Shown piece after piece: positions 9,895 through 21,027 of a DNA stretch of 64,000 nt (positions within the stretch are counted from its first letter, which is position 1; each line of letters starts with the position of its first letter). The stretch spans positions 1 through 64,000 of the forward strand of contig WELA01006739.1 in NCBI GenBank assembly GCA_009602735.1. The letters run 5' to 3'. The DNA is from Mesotaenium endlicherianum (Eukaryota; Streptophyta; Zygnematophyceae; Zygnematales; Mesotaeniaceae). The translations under genes were made by a program, and so were the position numbers. Under the pieces are notes generated by a model. It saw only the letters and a program-made list of their open reading frames with translations. It was not told the origin of the DNA and searched no databases.

Positions 9895-10570
9895 TGTAAT
9901 GAATCAGTATATTAGTAGATATAATATTCATTTAAATATAATAGTTCTTTAAGTTCAGCCTACTGAACTTCATGTAGTATTGAGTCTGCTGGACTTTACA
10001 TAATTATCGGTTTAAGGACTCAGCCGGAAGCAGCAGGCTGAAGCCAACTTAAGTCACCTTGCTGACACATTCTTTGACAGCCAGCTGACTTCCGTACTTG
10101 GTAGCAGCGAATTGCCTCAATATGCATCTAAGTGTGGTATGCTAGATGAATGGCCAGATGACATCCCTATGATGGATGGCAATTCGGGGTGATGGGAGAT
10201 GGCGGTGGATTTGGTAAACCGAGGTCCTACCAACGTGGTTAACTCCCGGGTAGGCTGTGCCATCGCACGGGCCGTTGAACAGTAAACTCATTCCCTGTAC
10301 ATATGCTAGGCATTGCTCTTGAGTTCGGCATTTGGACACGAGGCCAACTCTCTTGTACAGTTGACTGAGAGAGATCTGAATCCAAGGCTAGAAGCCATTA
10401 ATACGCACTGTCTTCCAACCTTGCTTATGCATGAGTTTACTGATTGCATCATTGATGCTAGTTTACTTGCATTTGACTTACGAGTATTATTCACTTCTAG
10501 TGTGGTCCTTTGCTGTTAATTCAATTAACAAAAACTACCATAAAGATTACTTGCTGATATAAAGATCTTC
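9895..10570 (+). repeat. LTR-A, 3' LTR of outer element, truncated
   Basis: Matches LTR-A from TGTAATGAATCAG to AAAGATCTTC. The last ~40 bases, including the terminal TTCATTTCA, are missing and unrelated sequence follows. A second target duplication therefore cannot be found. Confidence 0.85.
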
Positions 10571-10739
10571 TCTTTTTCGCGAAAGTTGACGGATTCGCTG
10601 TTTCGTTTTTTGCTCAGACCGGTTCAATGAGTCTACGTTCTCACTCGTAACTTTGTGAAAACTTGTCGAATATGGTCGCCAATTTAATCGCGGCTACTCG
10701 GCAACATTTGAAATCGTTTAAGCTCAATTGAAGTTAATT

Positions 10740-11831
10740 ATAGAGAAAGTGGATACATACACAGTAAAGGGCGGCCTGTACTAGAAAGGTCTCTAAATGC
10801 ACCCAAAAATGCCATATGCACCCTATAGAGTGGCACCGGGCCATCGAGGGTTAAGCTTCTCCTTAAAGTCCATACTCTCCTTGATGACTGAGACAGCTGC
10901 AAGGTCGCACCTCCTAGATAAAGTATCTGCAGGGTTGATCTCCCCGGGTAAGTACTCAATCTTGTGGTCAAATTATTGCAGAAACTCCATCCACCTTGCC
11001 TGTCTTGGTGTCATCATTGGGTGCATCATAAACTTCTCCAAGCTTTTGTGGTGGGTTTTGGATCACCTTCCGTCTGTCCACATAACATCGCCAAATTCTT
11101 AAAGCCTGGATAATAGCCAATATTTCCCGCTCGTGTGCTACATAGTTTTGCTCAGCAGGACTCAATTTCCTGCTCTCATATGTCACAGGTTGTAATCCTT
11201 TGCCCTGGTCCTGGAGAAGAATGGCTCCCACTCTGAAGTTTGATGCGTCCGTGATGATGGTGAAAGGAAGCTCTAGACTGGCAATTGCCATCGCAGGTGC
11301 TTCTGTCATCAACTTCTTAATCTTCTCAAAGGCTTGCTGCTCCTTGTCACCCCATAACCACTTCTCCTGCTTCTTCAACATGTCCATGAGCGATGCACAC
11401 ACCTTGGCAAATCCTTCAATGAAGCGTCGATGATAACTTGCCATGCCGAGGAAGCTCCTGAGTTGATGAATATCAACACGTGCCGGCCAATCTCTGCCTG
11501 CTTGCACCTTCTTCTGCTCCACCTTGACTCCTTCAGCTCCCACTACGCGTCCAAGAAACACGACCTCCTTGAGACAGAATTTGCACTTGCTCATCTTCCC
11601 ATATAGCTTATGATCTCTCAAGACCTCCAACACCTTCTTGAGATGCTCCACATGCTCCTCCAAGGTCTTCGAATTAATCAAGATGTCGTCCAAAAATTCC
11701 ACCACAAATTGGTCCAAGTAGGATCTGAAGATACTATTCATGAGTCCCATGAATGTAGCAGGTGCATTAGTCAACTCAAAGGGCATGATGTCGTGACAGT
11801 GACCGTCGGCGGACGCTAGGCATTGACACAC
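10740..11831 (-). pseudogene. Fragment of a different Ty3/gypsy pol (RT and RNase H)
   Basis: The minus-strand translation has the RT segment [17 protein letters not shown], the catalytic box FLDDIL, the thumb region (SFLGMASYHRRFIEGF) and RNase H (FTIITDASNFRVGAILLQ), then a tether remnant NPADTLSRR in a second frame. It is clearly diverged from families A and B, so it is a third lineage. It lacks protease, the RT N-terminus and integrase, and is frameshifted near 10970. Confidence 0.85.
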
Positions 11832-12631
11832 CTAACCTAAACAGGTGCTGAAATAGCAGGGACAGGACATCGGGAGGAGTGACTCCAAGGACCGGTTGAG
11901 GACTGGCTAATCTAGGTGCTGTGGGTAAAAACCCCCCTATTTAGGGGGAAAAGCCCACAGCTTATAAGTTGTAAATGGAAAAGAATACAAGTAGTACGAA
12001 ATGGGCACTACAGGGCACTAATGGACAAGTGCGCAGCTACTAAGCATCAACTAAAGAGCGCAAAATGAGCTATGAACACCAGACAAGCTCGGGCGAGGTG
12101 GTAAGCAACTAATTAGTGAGCGAAGTCTAGCAACACAAACGAGAGCAATAGAGCGGGATTAGCTATGTTATGGCCGAGAGGGATGGTGGCGGATTCGCGA
12201 CGTTATGTGTGTTTGTGAAAGACACTACGAGCAACCTACGCTAAAAGCGAGGTAAGCAAGAACGTACAATCACACAGACACAAACATGAAGTCACAAGAA
12301 AGCACAATAACACATCTCTCATAAAAACCAACATACAAAGCTAACATCGAAATGGTGTTAGCTCGCGGCCTAAGTAGCGTGCTCTCAAATGCTATGCCCA
12401 ATGCCTACGAAATACAACCAAATCCTAACAACTACAATGAACGCGTCATCGCGTCATGTCACACAAATCCGAAATACACTAAATATGGAAAAGAATCGAA
12501 CCTAGAGGTCAACACGCACACGTACAACTAATGACCAAGACCAAAAGAACCCGACATCCAATGTCTCTTACTCTCCCTAACCCCTAGCAATCCTTGGGCA
12601 TACCCAAGGGGGATTGCCTATGGTACAGTGA
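11832..12631. other. Non-coding interval with a strong inverted repeat
   Basis: I see no gene here. At 11919-11960 the sequence can fold into a hairpin: outer stem CTGTGGG/CCCACAG and inner stem CCCCCTA/TAGGGGG separated by A-rich bulges. It could be a leftover LTR or terminator from the neighbouring pol fragment; nothing else supports a role. Confidence 0.4.
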
Positions 12632-13349
12632 TGAAATGAATCGACTTACCAATAGGCAATTAACAATTAATGAAGATTTTTAAATCAGCGAGTAATCTTC
12701 ATGGTGTTCTCTTTGAAGTGAATAAACATCAAAAGACAAATGGACTAGCGGTGGACAATACTCGCAAGTCAAATACAAGTAAACTTGCATCAATAATGCA
12801 ATAAGTAAACTCATACATAAGCAAGGCTAGAGGACAGTGCGTATCAATGGCTTCCCGCCTTGGATTCAGATGTCTCTCAGTAAGCAGTACAGAGAGTTGG
12901 CCTCATTTCCAAATGCCAAACTGAAGAGCAATACCTAGCATATGTACATGGAATGAGTTTACTGTTCAACGGCAAGTGTAATGACACCGCCAACCCGGGA
13001 TTTAACCACGTCGGTAGGACCTCGGTTAACCAAATCCACAGTCATCTCCCATCATCCCGAATCGCCATCCATCCCAAGGATGTCATCTGGCCATTCATCT
13101 AGCATATCACACTTAGATGCATATCTAGGCAATTCGCTTCTACCAGGTACGAAAGTCAGCTGGCTGCCAAAGAATGTGTCAGCAAGCTGACCTATATTGA
13201 CTTCAGCCTGCTGCTCTGAGCTGAATCATTTAATTGATAATTATATAAAGGCCAGCGGACTGAATGTTGACTAAAGTTCAGCAGACTGAACTTAATCAAG
13301 TATTATATTTAAATGAATATTATACCTACGAATATACTGATTCATTACA
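12632..13349 (-). repeat. Solo LTR-A
   Basis: Full-length LTR-A of 718 bp with both termini (TGAAATGAATC at left, GATTCATTACA at right on the plus strand) and no internal element sequence on either side. It is more diverged than the other copies, with several small deletions. The flanking 5-mers (AGTGA and CGTGG) do not match, so either the duplication has decayed or a rearrangement removed one flank. Confidence 0.85.
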
Positions 13350-14065
13350 CGTGGCTTCTCGGCTCTTCTGTGGCCTTGGGAACTCCTTCTTCTTCGCGCT
13401 CCTTCTTCTCCTCTCCTTTTGCTCTTGCACTCCTTTCCGCTTCTTGGCAAATTGCAAGAGCAAGAATGAGATGGCTTCGTGCAATGCTCGTGCCTTTTCT
13501 AGGCACCACGCGTACCATTCTTTCGAGAATGCCGGCGCTTAGTCACGGCGCTTAATTTGCATCCCGTCTTCGCATTGCTGCTCACAATCAGCCTTAACAA
13601 TTGTCACCCAGCATGGATGCATGCCTTGTGACCGTCGCGCGTGACTACCCGGCCTCTCGGCTGGCAATCGCGCCTAGGCTGGCAGCTCTTGAAATAAGTG
13701 CATGAGCTGCAGTTTGTCACTTACGAAAAATTTTACCGTGACGGCACACAACCCCTCACAGCATTCCTGCCGTAGCTTGGCTTAACTGGCCAATTCAATC
13801 TGCGCTGCCTTACTTGGCATCTGCTGACCTGGACCATCACTGGTCTTCTCGCACTCAACCTTTCGGCTGACTTATCTGTCAATCCCCTACCCATCGCTGG
13901 GTGTGGATTTGACCTGACGTAGCCACTTCTTCCGGCGACCACAACCTTGACCTTAGTCGCTTATTTAGTAAATTTGGTCGGTGAGTCGATGCTGATTTAA
14001 CGTACCTGAGCGACCGCGGCTTGCGCTGCGCGTGTGGCACCGTCAAATGGGTATCAGTCACGACA
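13350..14065 (-). repeat. LTR-B fragment, upstream of menA
   Basis: Homologous to 59650-60361. Shared landmarks include the CTTGGGAACTCCTTCTTCTTC run, GCACCAC, the AGTCACxxxGCTTA segment and the terminal GTCxCGACA. Read on the minus strand it begins TGTCGTGACT at 14065. It is cut at 13349 by the solo LTR-A. It ends 305 bp before the menA start codon; the interval 14066-14370 shows no further feature. Confidence 0.7.
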
Positions 14066-14370
14066 CTTAGTGTTAACCACCTACTGTCTGGGTTGTTCGT
14101 AAGATAAAGTTGTTAACACGCTTGAGCGCGAGTAAGCGCGCCTGTGTTTGACGACCTGGTTCAGAATTTGACCCCTCGCGCGTTCGGCAGCCTTTGAAGA
14201 ATATCCAGTCGCGACATGTCAGTAGAACTGAGAATATTGAAGAAAATGCACTTTAGGAAGGATATGTGCTGCGGATTGTTGCGCTTCACATAACAGAAGT
14301 GCCCGAGGTCTAGTTGGCTCTCTAGAAGAGAGCGGGTAATGCTGTCATAAGCTGTAGGAGTTCGCGAGCC

Positions 14371-17300
14371 ATGCAGGCCTTGATCTATTCTGGCCAAACT
14401 TTCCCCCTTTTCCGAACGCACCAGTTCCGACATTCTTCCATCAAGCACCACCTTCCGGTAGCAACTGAGAGGGTGCATCTTACTAAGCTCCATGGTCTTT
14501 GTCTCGTTAGTCCAAGCAGCGGGCTGTGTTTGTATGTGCGGGGCTTGAATAAGCCTTGTAAATTACGAAATGGATTCAGTCGACAAATTGGAGATCGTAA
14601 GGGGCAGACTGCAGCTAGTACTGGAAGCGAACGAGATGCGCTGGTGCAGTTAGAAGAGGCACTTTCTGAAGACGATAGATGGCTCGAGGAAAAAGGAAAC
14701 ACCTATGAGCACCCGGAGAATGAGAGTTTGAGTTTTGGGGAAGGTGAAATTGACGGTAAATTAATATGGAGGGCCATAAAGCTGCCCATCTATACTGTTG
14801 CCCTCATACCCCTCACAGTGAGTGTCCACCGACTATCACACCCCGCAATATGATTCGTGATAGGCTGGGTTTGTATCTCTTCGGAGTCAGACAGCCTATG
14901 GGAGATATTGATATCGGTGCTAATGGGACCCTTTTCACTTGATTGTTTCGGGTGCACGGAAGTTGCTAATGACTGAAGCAGCTGGCCTGTGATGGTAGAG
15001 ATGAAACTTGACTCACTAAACTGTTGAATTAGCCTCAACTCAAACATCTACTCATGCTTTGCCGAATGGGCTTAGAACCGAGAATTCTTTCTTGTGCTTT
15101 AAGATACTTATTTCGTGCAGCATTTTCACGAGGGTTCAGGTCGGAGCGGGAGTTGCTTATTATGAGACTGGCGTCATTCACGTTGCGCGCTTCTGGATTT
15201 TCTTGCTCTTCTCAGTGCTTGTCATAGCATGGCTCAACCTCAGGCATGTTCACCAAGTCTCACAGCTTTCGCCTGCATCAGACAATATCATCTTCATTCT
15301 TAGTACCTGCTTTCAGAGCACCCCTCATGGCCTCATTGAACAAAGTATGCTTCTGTCGGCATCTGCTTTTCTCAGTTAAGTAGGCCAGCTTCGCGTCTGC
15401 ATGTTGAGGATATGAACAGGTACAGGGGTTCAGATTACTCTCCACCGGCAGCTTTTTTTTCCGGATAAAAGCGTTGGGGGGGGTGTCGATGTGAAATAGA
15501 TATTATCTGGAAGCAAAGTAGCTTAAGGTGCAGTCTGATTAAAGACACGGCTCTTCCGTCTCTCTGGCCCTCTTTGAGATAGTTGTGCTGCTCCAAAAGA
15601 GAGAGCTACTTGTTGTCACAAGTGCAATTCTGGTTGCCGTTTCCCCGAGGAATGAATTTTGCAGACTGATGATGGGCCAGCAAGCGTCAATTTCCACATC
15701 CCGTGGTGTGTGTTAGCAACGTTTGGAGAGGTTCCAATTCCCAACCGAATGGGGTAAGAGGTGGAGAGTTGCTTCGGATGTGTGGCAGCACTTGATGACC
15801 CTGCTGATCTTTCCACAGGCATTCGCATGCGGGTACTCATACACATTGCACGATTGTGGCATGCCGGAGTGCAGCAATGACGCCTTTGATGCAGAGACTG
15901 GAGTCGACAAGGATAAGAAGGAGTCGGTCGTCAACATGATTGGCAGGTACTGTCAGTTTTCGTTGGCTGGCCCAGCCCTGTTCTGACCTTCATACTCTCG
16001 CACTACAGCCTTCTCATGCGAGTCCTCTTTGTTTTAATCATTTGTCACTGAATTGCCTGGCATAGCTATCAACTGACGCGCCTGGGGCCCGTTGCCAGAG
16101 CTGATTAGGCCCCGGGTACTCTCAACCTGTTGTCCGGTGTCACTGTCAGAGACCTACTTTCTCCAGAGGACAGTCTCGCTTGAAGTGCTTTTGCACTGTG
16201 TCAAGGACGTATCAGATTGTGAGTGATATAGTTCCAATTGCAACAGGGGCGACTGAAACAACGTTTGAGGTAGTGGGGTTGTCTTTCTCGTGGCAGTCAG
16301 AAGGGAGTCCTGGCAGTCTCCTTCTTGTGTCTGGCGCTGGGAGTGGGGGGCATTCTGCTGGGCGCAGCCTCTGTGGGTGATCCAAGAGTTGCTCTTCTCC
16401 TGGCTGCAGCCATTGCATGTGGCTACGTCTACCAGGTGGTCCTTTGCTCCCTTGTGCATTGCTCACTCCCTGCATGCTGCCGTAGAATCTACTTTGTCTG
16501 CATGGCTGAGATCGTTTGTTGTTGCAGCATCATTAATTATCACCCGCTTCCACGTGTGCAAACGGCTCTCGTTTCAGACCAACTGGTGAGATGGTGGAAG
16601 AAAGTCGGTGCTGTACAAGTGCCGAAGTCAATGCGCAGCCTGAAAGAGAGGAATTGCTCTGCTTCTTGGTCCATTCAAACCGTGCAGACGACCGGGTCTA
16701 CCGTTGATGGCTGCTTGACCAACAGCAAAACAAGTTGAGCTATATAAGCGCCCAATGTCATACTTGACATACAAGGGGCTTTGACGAGCTGTCACTCCTC
16801 GAGCGCTGGAGTGTGCAACCGTGTGCGCCCTTGTGCAAGCAGAGCAAGTCATTATCCTGGGGAGTAGCCAAAGCCGTGCCATCAGTGGCACTTTGTGCTT
16901 CTTGTCCTGAAGTATGTAAATGCAGTGGAAGCAGGCCTGAAGCTCCGTCACTGTTGCTGACGGTAGAGCTTGACTCAGCGACTAGCTAGCTGGCAGCGTC
17001 ATCCATGGAGTATCATGATACATATCGCTCTTTCTCGCCAAGAACAGCTCTCCTGTGGACGGTCGAGACGTATTTGTAACGTCTGGAGGAAGTGACTGAG
17101 CCAGCACGACTGAGGCCTTGTGCATTGTTCTTGGGTTTGGGCGGGGGGACGTAAGCAGTGCCCGCCATTCAGGCTGAGCTATGTGGGTGTGGGGGAGCCC
17201 CTGTGCTTTTTTGCGTTCGGACCGCTGGCCACCACGGCCTTCTACCTCGTGCAGGCCAGGTGCCGTGCTGCCAGTGCCCCCCTCTCCACCTTTTTAAACA

Positions 17301-18930
17301 TCAATGGACTGCTGGCTCGGTGGAAGACGCTTCGCCAAGTCCTTTATGAATGCGCTTTGTGTCTCCCATGTGTGCGTGTGTGTGCGCGCGATGTTTTGTT
17401 TGTGTATCGTGCCTTGTAAGCATTAGGGAGGAGGGGATGGGGCTATGCCTGTGCAGCCAAGGGGCAGTGAGGGCGCCATTGACTTTGTCGATGGCAGCAG
17501 CATCCGTTCTTGTGGGGATAACGACGACGCTTATCCTTTTCTGCAGCCACTTTCACCAGGTATGCGAGTGTGGGGTCAGTGAGTGCGGGCACACGAGCAC
17601 GTCTGCATGCCCGTCTTGTCTCTTGCTATTTCTCAATGATGTCATTCCATCAGCTTTGCATTGTGCTGATCTCCTCCCAACATGCCATTTTCTTTTGAAA
17701 TTAATCAGAACGTTCACTGAGCGCTACGATATCTTCCCATAGTTTGTCTAAACCAATGCCAAGTAGTTTGTCTAAACCAATGCCAAGTACAAGAATCTGC
17801 ATCCCCCCCCCCCCCCCNNNNNNNNNNNNNNNNNNNNNNNNNNNNNCCCCCCCCCCCCCTCCTTTTCAATCCCTCTGTTTTGACATTGGCAGCAAGCATT
17901 GGGGATCTGGACCTGTGCAGATTGAGGGCGACCTAGCAGTCGGCAAAATGTCCCCTCTAGTGCGGATGGGTACCCAAAAGGGTGCTGTCGTGGTGAAGGC
18001 GGCCCTGATCCTGCTCTATGCCCTCACGGGCGCCTCTGTGCTTGGGGGGGCACTGCCTCCCGCTTGCGGGGTACCTCTCCCTCCTCTATGACTCCTGCCT
18101 GTTCACTGTTGCTTGAGTCACCACTGCTGCCCATGTCCGATAAGTTGTTCCTGTTGGTTGTTCCATCTGTTGGACTTTGGTTCAGTAATTTTGGCCAGTT
18201 TCAGCGGCAACATTGGTCGACGTTTGAAGGTAGAAGCTAGCGTGGCAAGTTTGTATGCAGACACCTCTGCTGGAGCTGGTTGCTTTGTTCTGCAAGCTGT
18301 TGTTTAATGTTGCATGTACCTTGCCACTTTCAGCAGCGTGTAGATTCAGCGCTCACTTGCGGCAGCTTGCAACTTCTGAAGCAGAAGCCTCACGTCATCA
18401 CGTGATGCTACAATTTGTGCGTCTCATATGTGCAGGTGCTGGCCGCCTTGACCATTCCCACAGGGCACACTCTGGTCAAGTTTGTAGGAGACAACCATCA
18501 GGTCTATTTCCCCCCCCCCCCATTTTCTTCCCTGTTGACCTTCAAATGAAACCCATGATTCCTCATTGTGCACGCTTCTAAGTGATTTGTTCAGCATGGA
18601 TGATTATTTTCTTGTGCTCTGTTGTCCTTTCCTGTAAAGTGTTTCTTGATATGATTTGGTGAGCTTGTTCATTATACCATGTATGTGACTGACCGGTTCA
18701 AAGCCATCTAGTGCATGCTGCAAGGTCTTTTGTAAATATTTAGCAGGGCACACAGTTATTTTGGAAGTTTGGAATATGACTTCCTGGTTATGGGCGCGTC
18801 ACTCTTCATGCTGCAGGATACGACAAAAATATTCATGGCCAAGTATTTCTGCGTGAGGCTCCATGTCTCCTATGGTCTGTATATGGCGCTTGGCTTATTT
18901 CTTGGATCTTGGAAACCCTTCTGGATTTAA
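14371..18930 (+). CDS. menA: 1,4-dihydroxy-2-naphthoate phytyltransferase (MenA/ABC4), plastid
   Basis: UbiA-type membrane prenyltransferase that attaches the phytyl chain to DHNA in phylloquinone (vitamin K1) synthesis in the chloroplast. Nine exons: 14371-14817, 15140-15243, 15875-15946, 16297-16435, 17159-17259, 17457-17559, 17921-18070, 18436-18501, 18817-18930. All phases agree, giving 431 residues. Residues 1-130 look like a transit peptide plus a variable region. WRAIKLPIYTVALIPLT (about 133-149) opens the enzyme domain. The first Asp-rich site is NDAFDAETGVDKDKK (about 185). CPPFRLSYVGVGEPLCFFAF and the second site region EGDLAVGKMSPLVRMGT (about 324) are typical of plant ABC4, and KIFMAKYFCVRLH lies near the C-terminus. 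Intron 2 has a GC donor (AG|GCATG at 15244). A 29-base assembly gap falls in intron 6. Start chosen as the first ATG in frame; the family match is strong. Confidence 0.92.
17740..17846. repeat. Short tandem duplication and poly-C assembly gap in menA intron 6
   Basis: AGTTTGTCTAAACCAATGCC is repeated twice in tandem (about 17742 and 17766). A run of C follows, then 29 N (17818-17846), then another run of C. The gap is probably a homopolymer that could not be sequenced. No exon is affected. Confidence 0.8.
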
Positions 18931-21027
18931 TTACATAATAAGCATAGGTCATGGTATGCGTATTTTATTTGCAAGTAAGGGGTGTAGAACCACATTGCCC
19001 ATGCAAGGAGCGTTGAGAATGTGTACTAGTGCACCTGCATGATCTGTTTGTTGCGGACCATGTTCTACATATGTTGGAGGTCTCCTGCGTTGCTCTTCTA
19101 ATGGGATATAGGTTCTCATAAGACTAAGACCCTCTGAAAACTTGATGTATGGGTATGGACTTGTGGAGAAGCGCCTTCATGGAGGGATGCCTTTCCTTGC
19201 ATATTGCCTTGGTGTAAGATTAGTTTCATTTAGTAGCTTGTAGTATATCATGAGAGGCGTGATTGAATGACACAAGGTGTTATAACCTTCATCTACTAGG
19301 TGTAAGATTAGTTTCATCTCAATTTTTTTGGTCAACATTTGAAAGTTTTTGAAACATTGTGGGAGTGATGTATGTGTGAAAAGGCAAAAGAAAGAACGTT
19401 CATTTCTTCAAGATAATAAGGTGTTCAAGGTAAACACGTGTATGGGAGATGGGTCAAAGAACGTTCATTTCTTCAAGATAATAAGGTGTTCAAGGTAAAC
19501 ACGTGTATGGGAGATGGGTCATATATTCTTCACAATCTTTTTCAAAAGAGCTACCAAGCATGCGTGCCATTTCTAGTCTATATGAAAATGCTCCAAATTC
19601 CAAAAGCTCTATGGGTTTCTTGGATAGTGCCCAAACTTGTCATTTTGTAAGTCATACTTCGGTGCCATAATCATATGGCACCAAGGATATGAATGGAAAG
19701 AGCTAACGCTTTGCATGTTCCAGAGTTTGCACGGAGAAGGCAATGGCGAGAGGAGTGAATTCCTTCATTACAGCGTTGTCTACCTTATGTACTTGCTCAG
19801 TAAAGTGGCCGATGACCAAAAGAGGAGGCCTCCTATATGAAATAGTGTGCTTCATTGTCTCCTTTATGACGTACTCTATGACGGTGCTCAACGCGCCTGT
19901 TGTATCATTTGTAAGAGGATGTTAAAGTGTATAGCGGACTGCTGATGTTGGCAGTCCTTTTACCGTGTGCTATAACTGGGTACTAAGTGGTGCTAACTGG
20001 TCCTGATAAGAAACCTCGAAGACGTCCCAGACTGCAACGATGCTGGAAAGTTTATCACCACTTGTCGGAAAAGGCCGACAGGTCCGACCGCAGTCGACGT
20101 CGAGTCTGACTTTAGTAGACGTGGCAGTACAACCCGTTGGAAAGCTGAACGTCGAGAACCGGAGGCCAACAGCGGTGCCACAAAGCAACCCGGAATTAGC
20201 AGCTATATCAAATTGCAGAAGCGCGCTTGATCCTGCTCAGGAGTTACCGGCTATATCGTAAAATGTTCCCAAATTTCTTCTTATCCACATCGAAGGGCAA
20301 TTCTTTCACGAGCTCGTCCCACATTCATTTTCAACGTCAGATACGCCGCTCGACCACGCTCGACTGTGCTCGACAACTCGGCATAACTCTTGACGACTCG
20401 TGACTGCTCGTTAGGGATCGCAACGAGGGCTCCTCACAATAATCGATGGTAGCGCAATTTGATATGCTGTCTGTTAATCCATGTCTATCCTTGTTCATCA
20501 ATACCGCAGCCAAGTACGAATGCACGCGCACTTAGCGTCCAGCTGCACCCTTTTTTATTTTTTATAATGACGTTCGAGAGCTTTGTACCTTGCCTGCAAT
20601 CCTTGCAATTTGCGTCAAGGCTCATACGATATTATATCTCCTAACTGCGAGTTGTGCGAAGAGCTTAACTAATAAGCGAATCATTTTAGCGAATCATGGG
20701 GAAGGAGATGAGCCTTACACAGAATGGTAGTGCTTGACCCGCCCACTGCTTATAGGGAACCCTGTAGCGAAACTTTATACTGTAAGAATATCAATATTGA
20801 AGTTGCTTCTTGGATAGGCAGCGAATGCACTGAACTGAAGGTGATGCAATGATCATGCAGGCCGGCTCGTCTGAAGTGCTCCACTCAGTCTTGAGCGCAG
20901 AGCAGTTGTGTCAACCCTGAGTCGTGAAGTTAGAGTACTCATTAAGAACCTATACTGAAATAAGTATGTGCCCTTTCGTGTAGAACGCAAGTCCTTTTTA
21001 CGTTTCGGGGGGCTAGAGGAGGACTTT
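18931..21027. other. Intergenic region with a perfect 65-bp tandem duplication
   Basis: I find no supportable gene. 19391-19455 and 19456-19520 are identical 65-bp units beginning AAAGAACGTTC and ending GATGGGTC. A shorter repeat, GTGTAAGATTAGTTTCAT, occurs at about 19211 and 19301. Short open frames around 19438-19925 have no recognisable motif. Confidence 0.6.

Larger units (their letters stand above)
1..10570 (+). mobile_element. Outer Ty3/gypsy family A element, interrupted, 5' end outside window
   Basis: Plus-strand element made of two pieces, 1-457 and 7567-10570, that join into one chromodomain-encoding reading frame when the inner element (458-7566) and one copy of the 5-bp duplication are removed. 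Visible order: integrase C-terminus, chromodomain, a non-coding spacer, ORF3, polypurine tract, and a 3' LTR-A lacking about its last 40 bases. gag, protease, RT and the 5' LTR lie left of the window. The integrase part carries a TAG and a TGA stop, so it is defective, although ORF3 is open throughout. Confidence 0.85.

Noticed and set aside
12627-13354. Target duplication around the solo LTR-A
   Set aside because: The flanking 5-mers AGTGA and CGTGG share only three positions, so I did not call it.
19438-19925. Overlapping short open frames as a gene
   Set aside because: No motif, no intron structure, and part of the sequence is the 65-bp tandem duplication.
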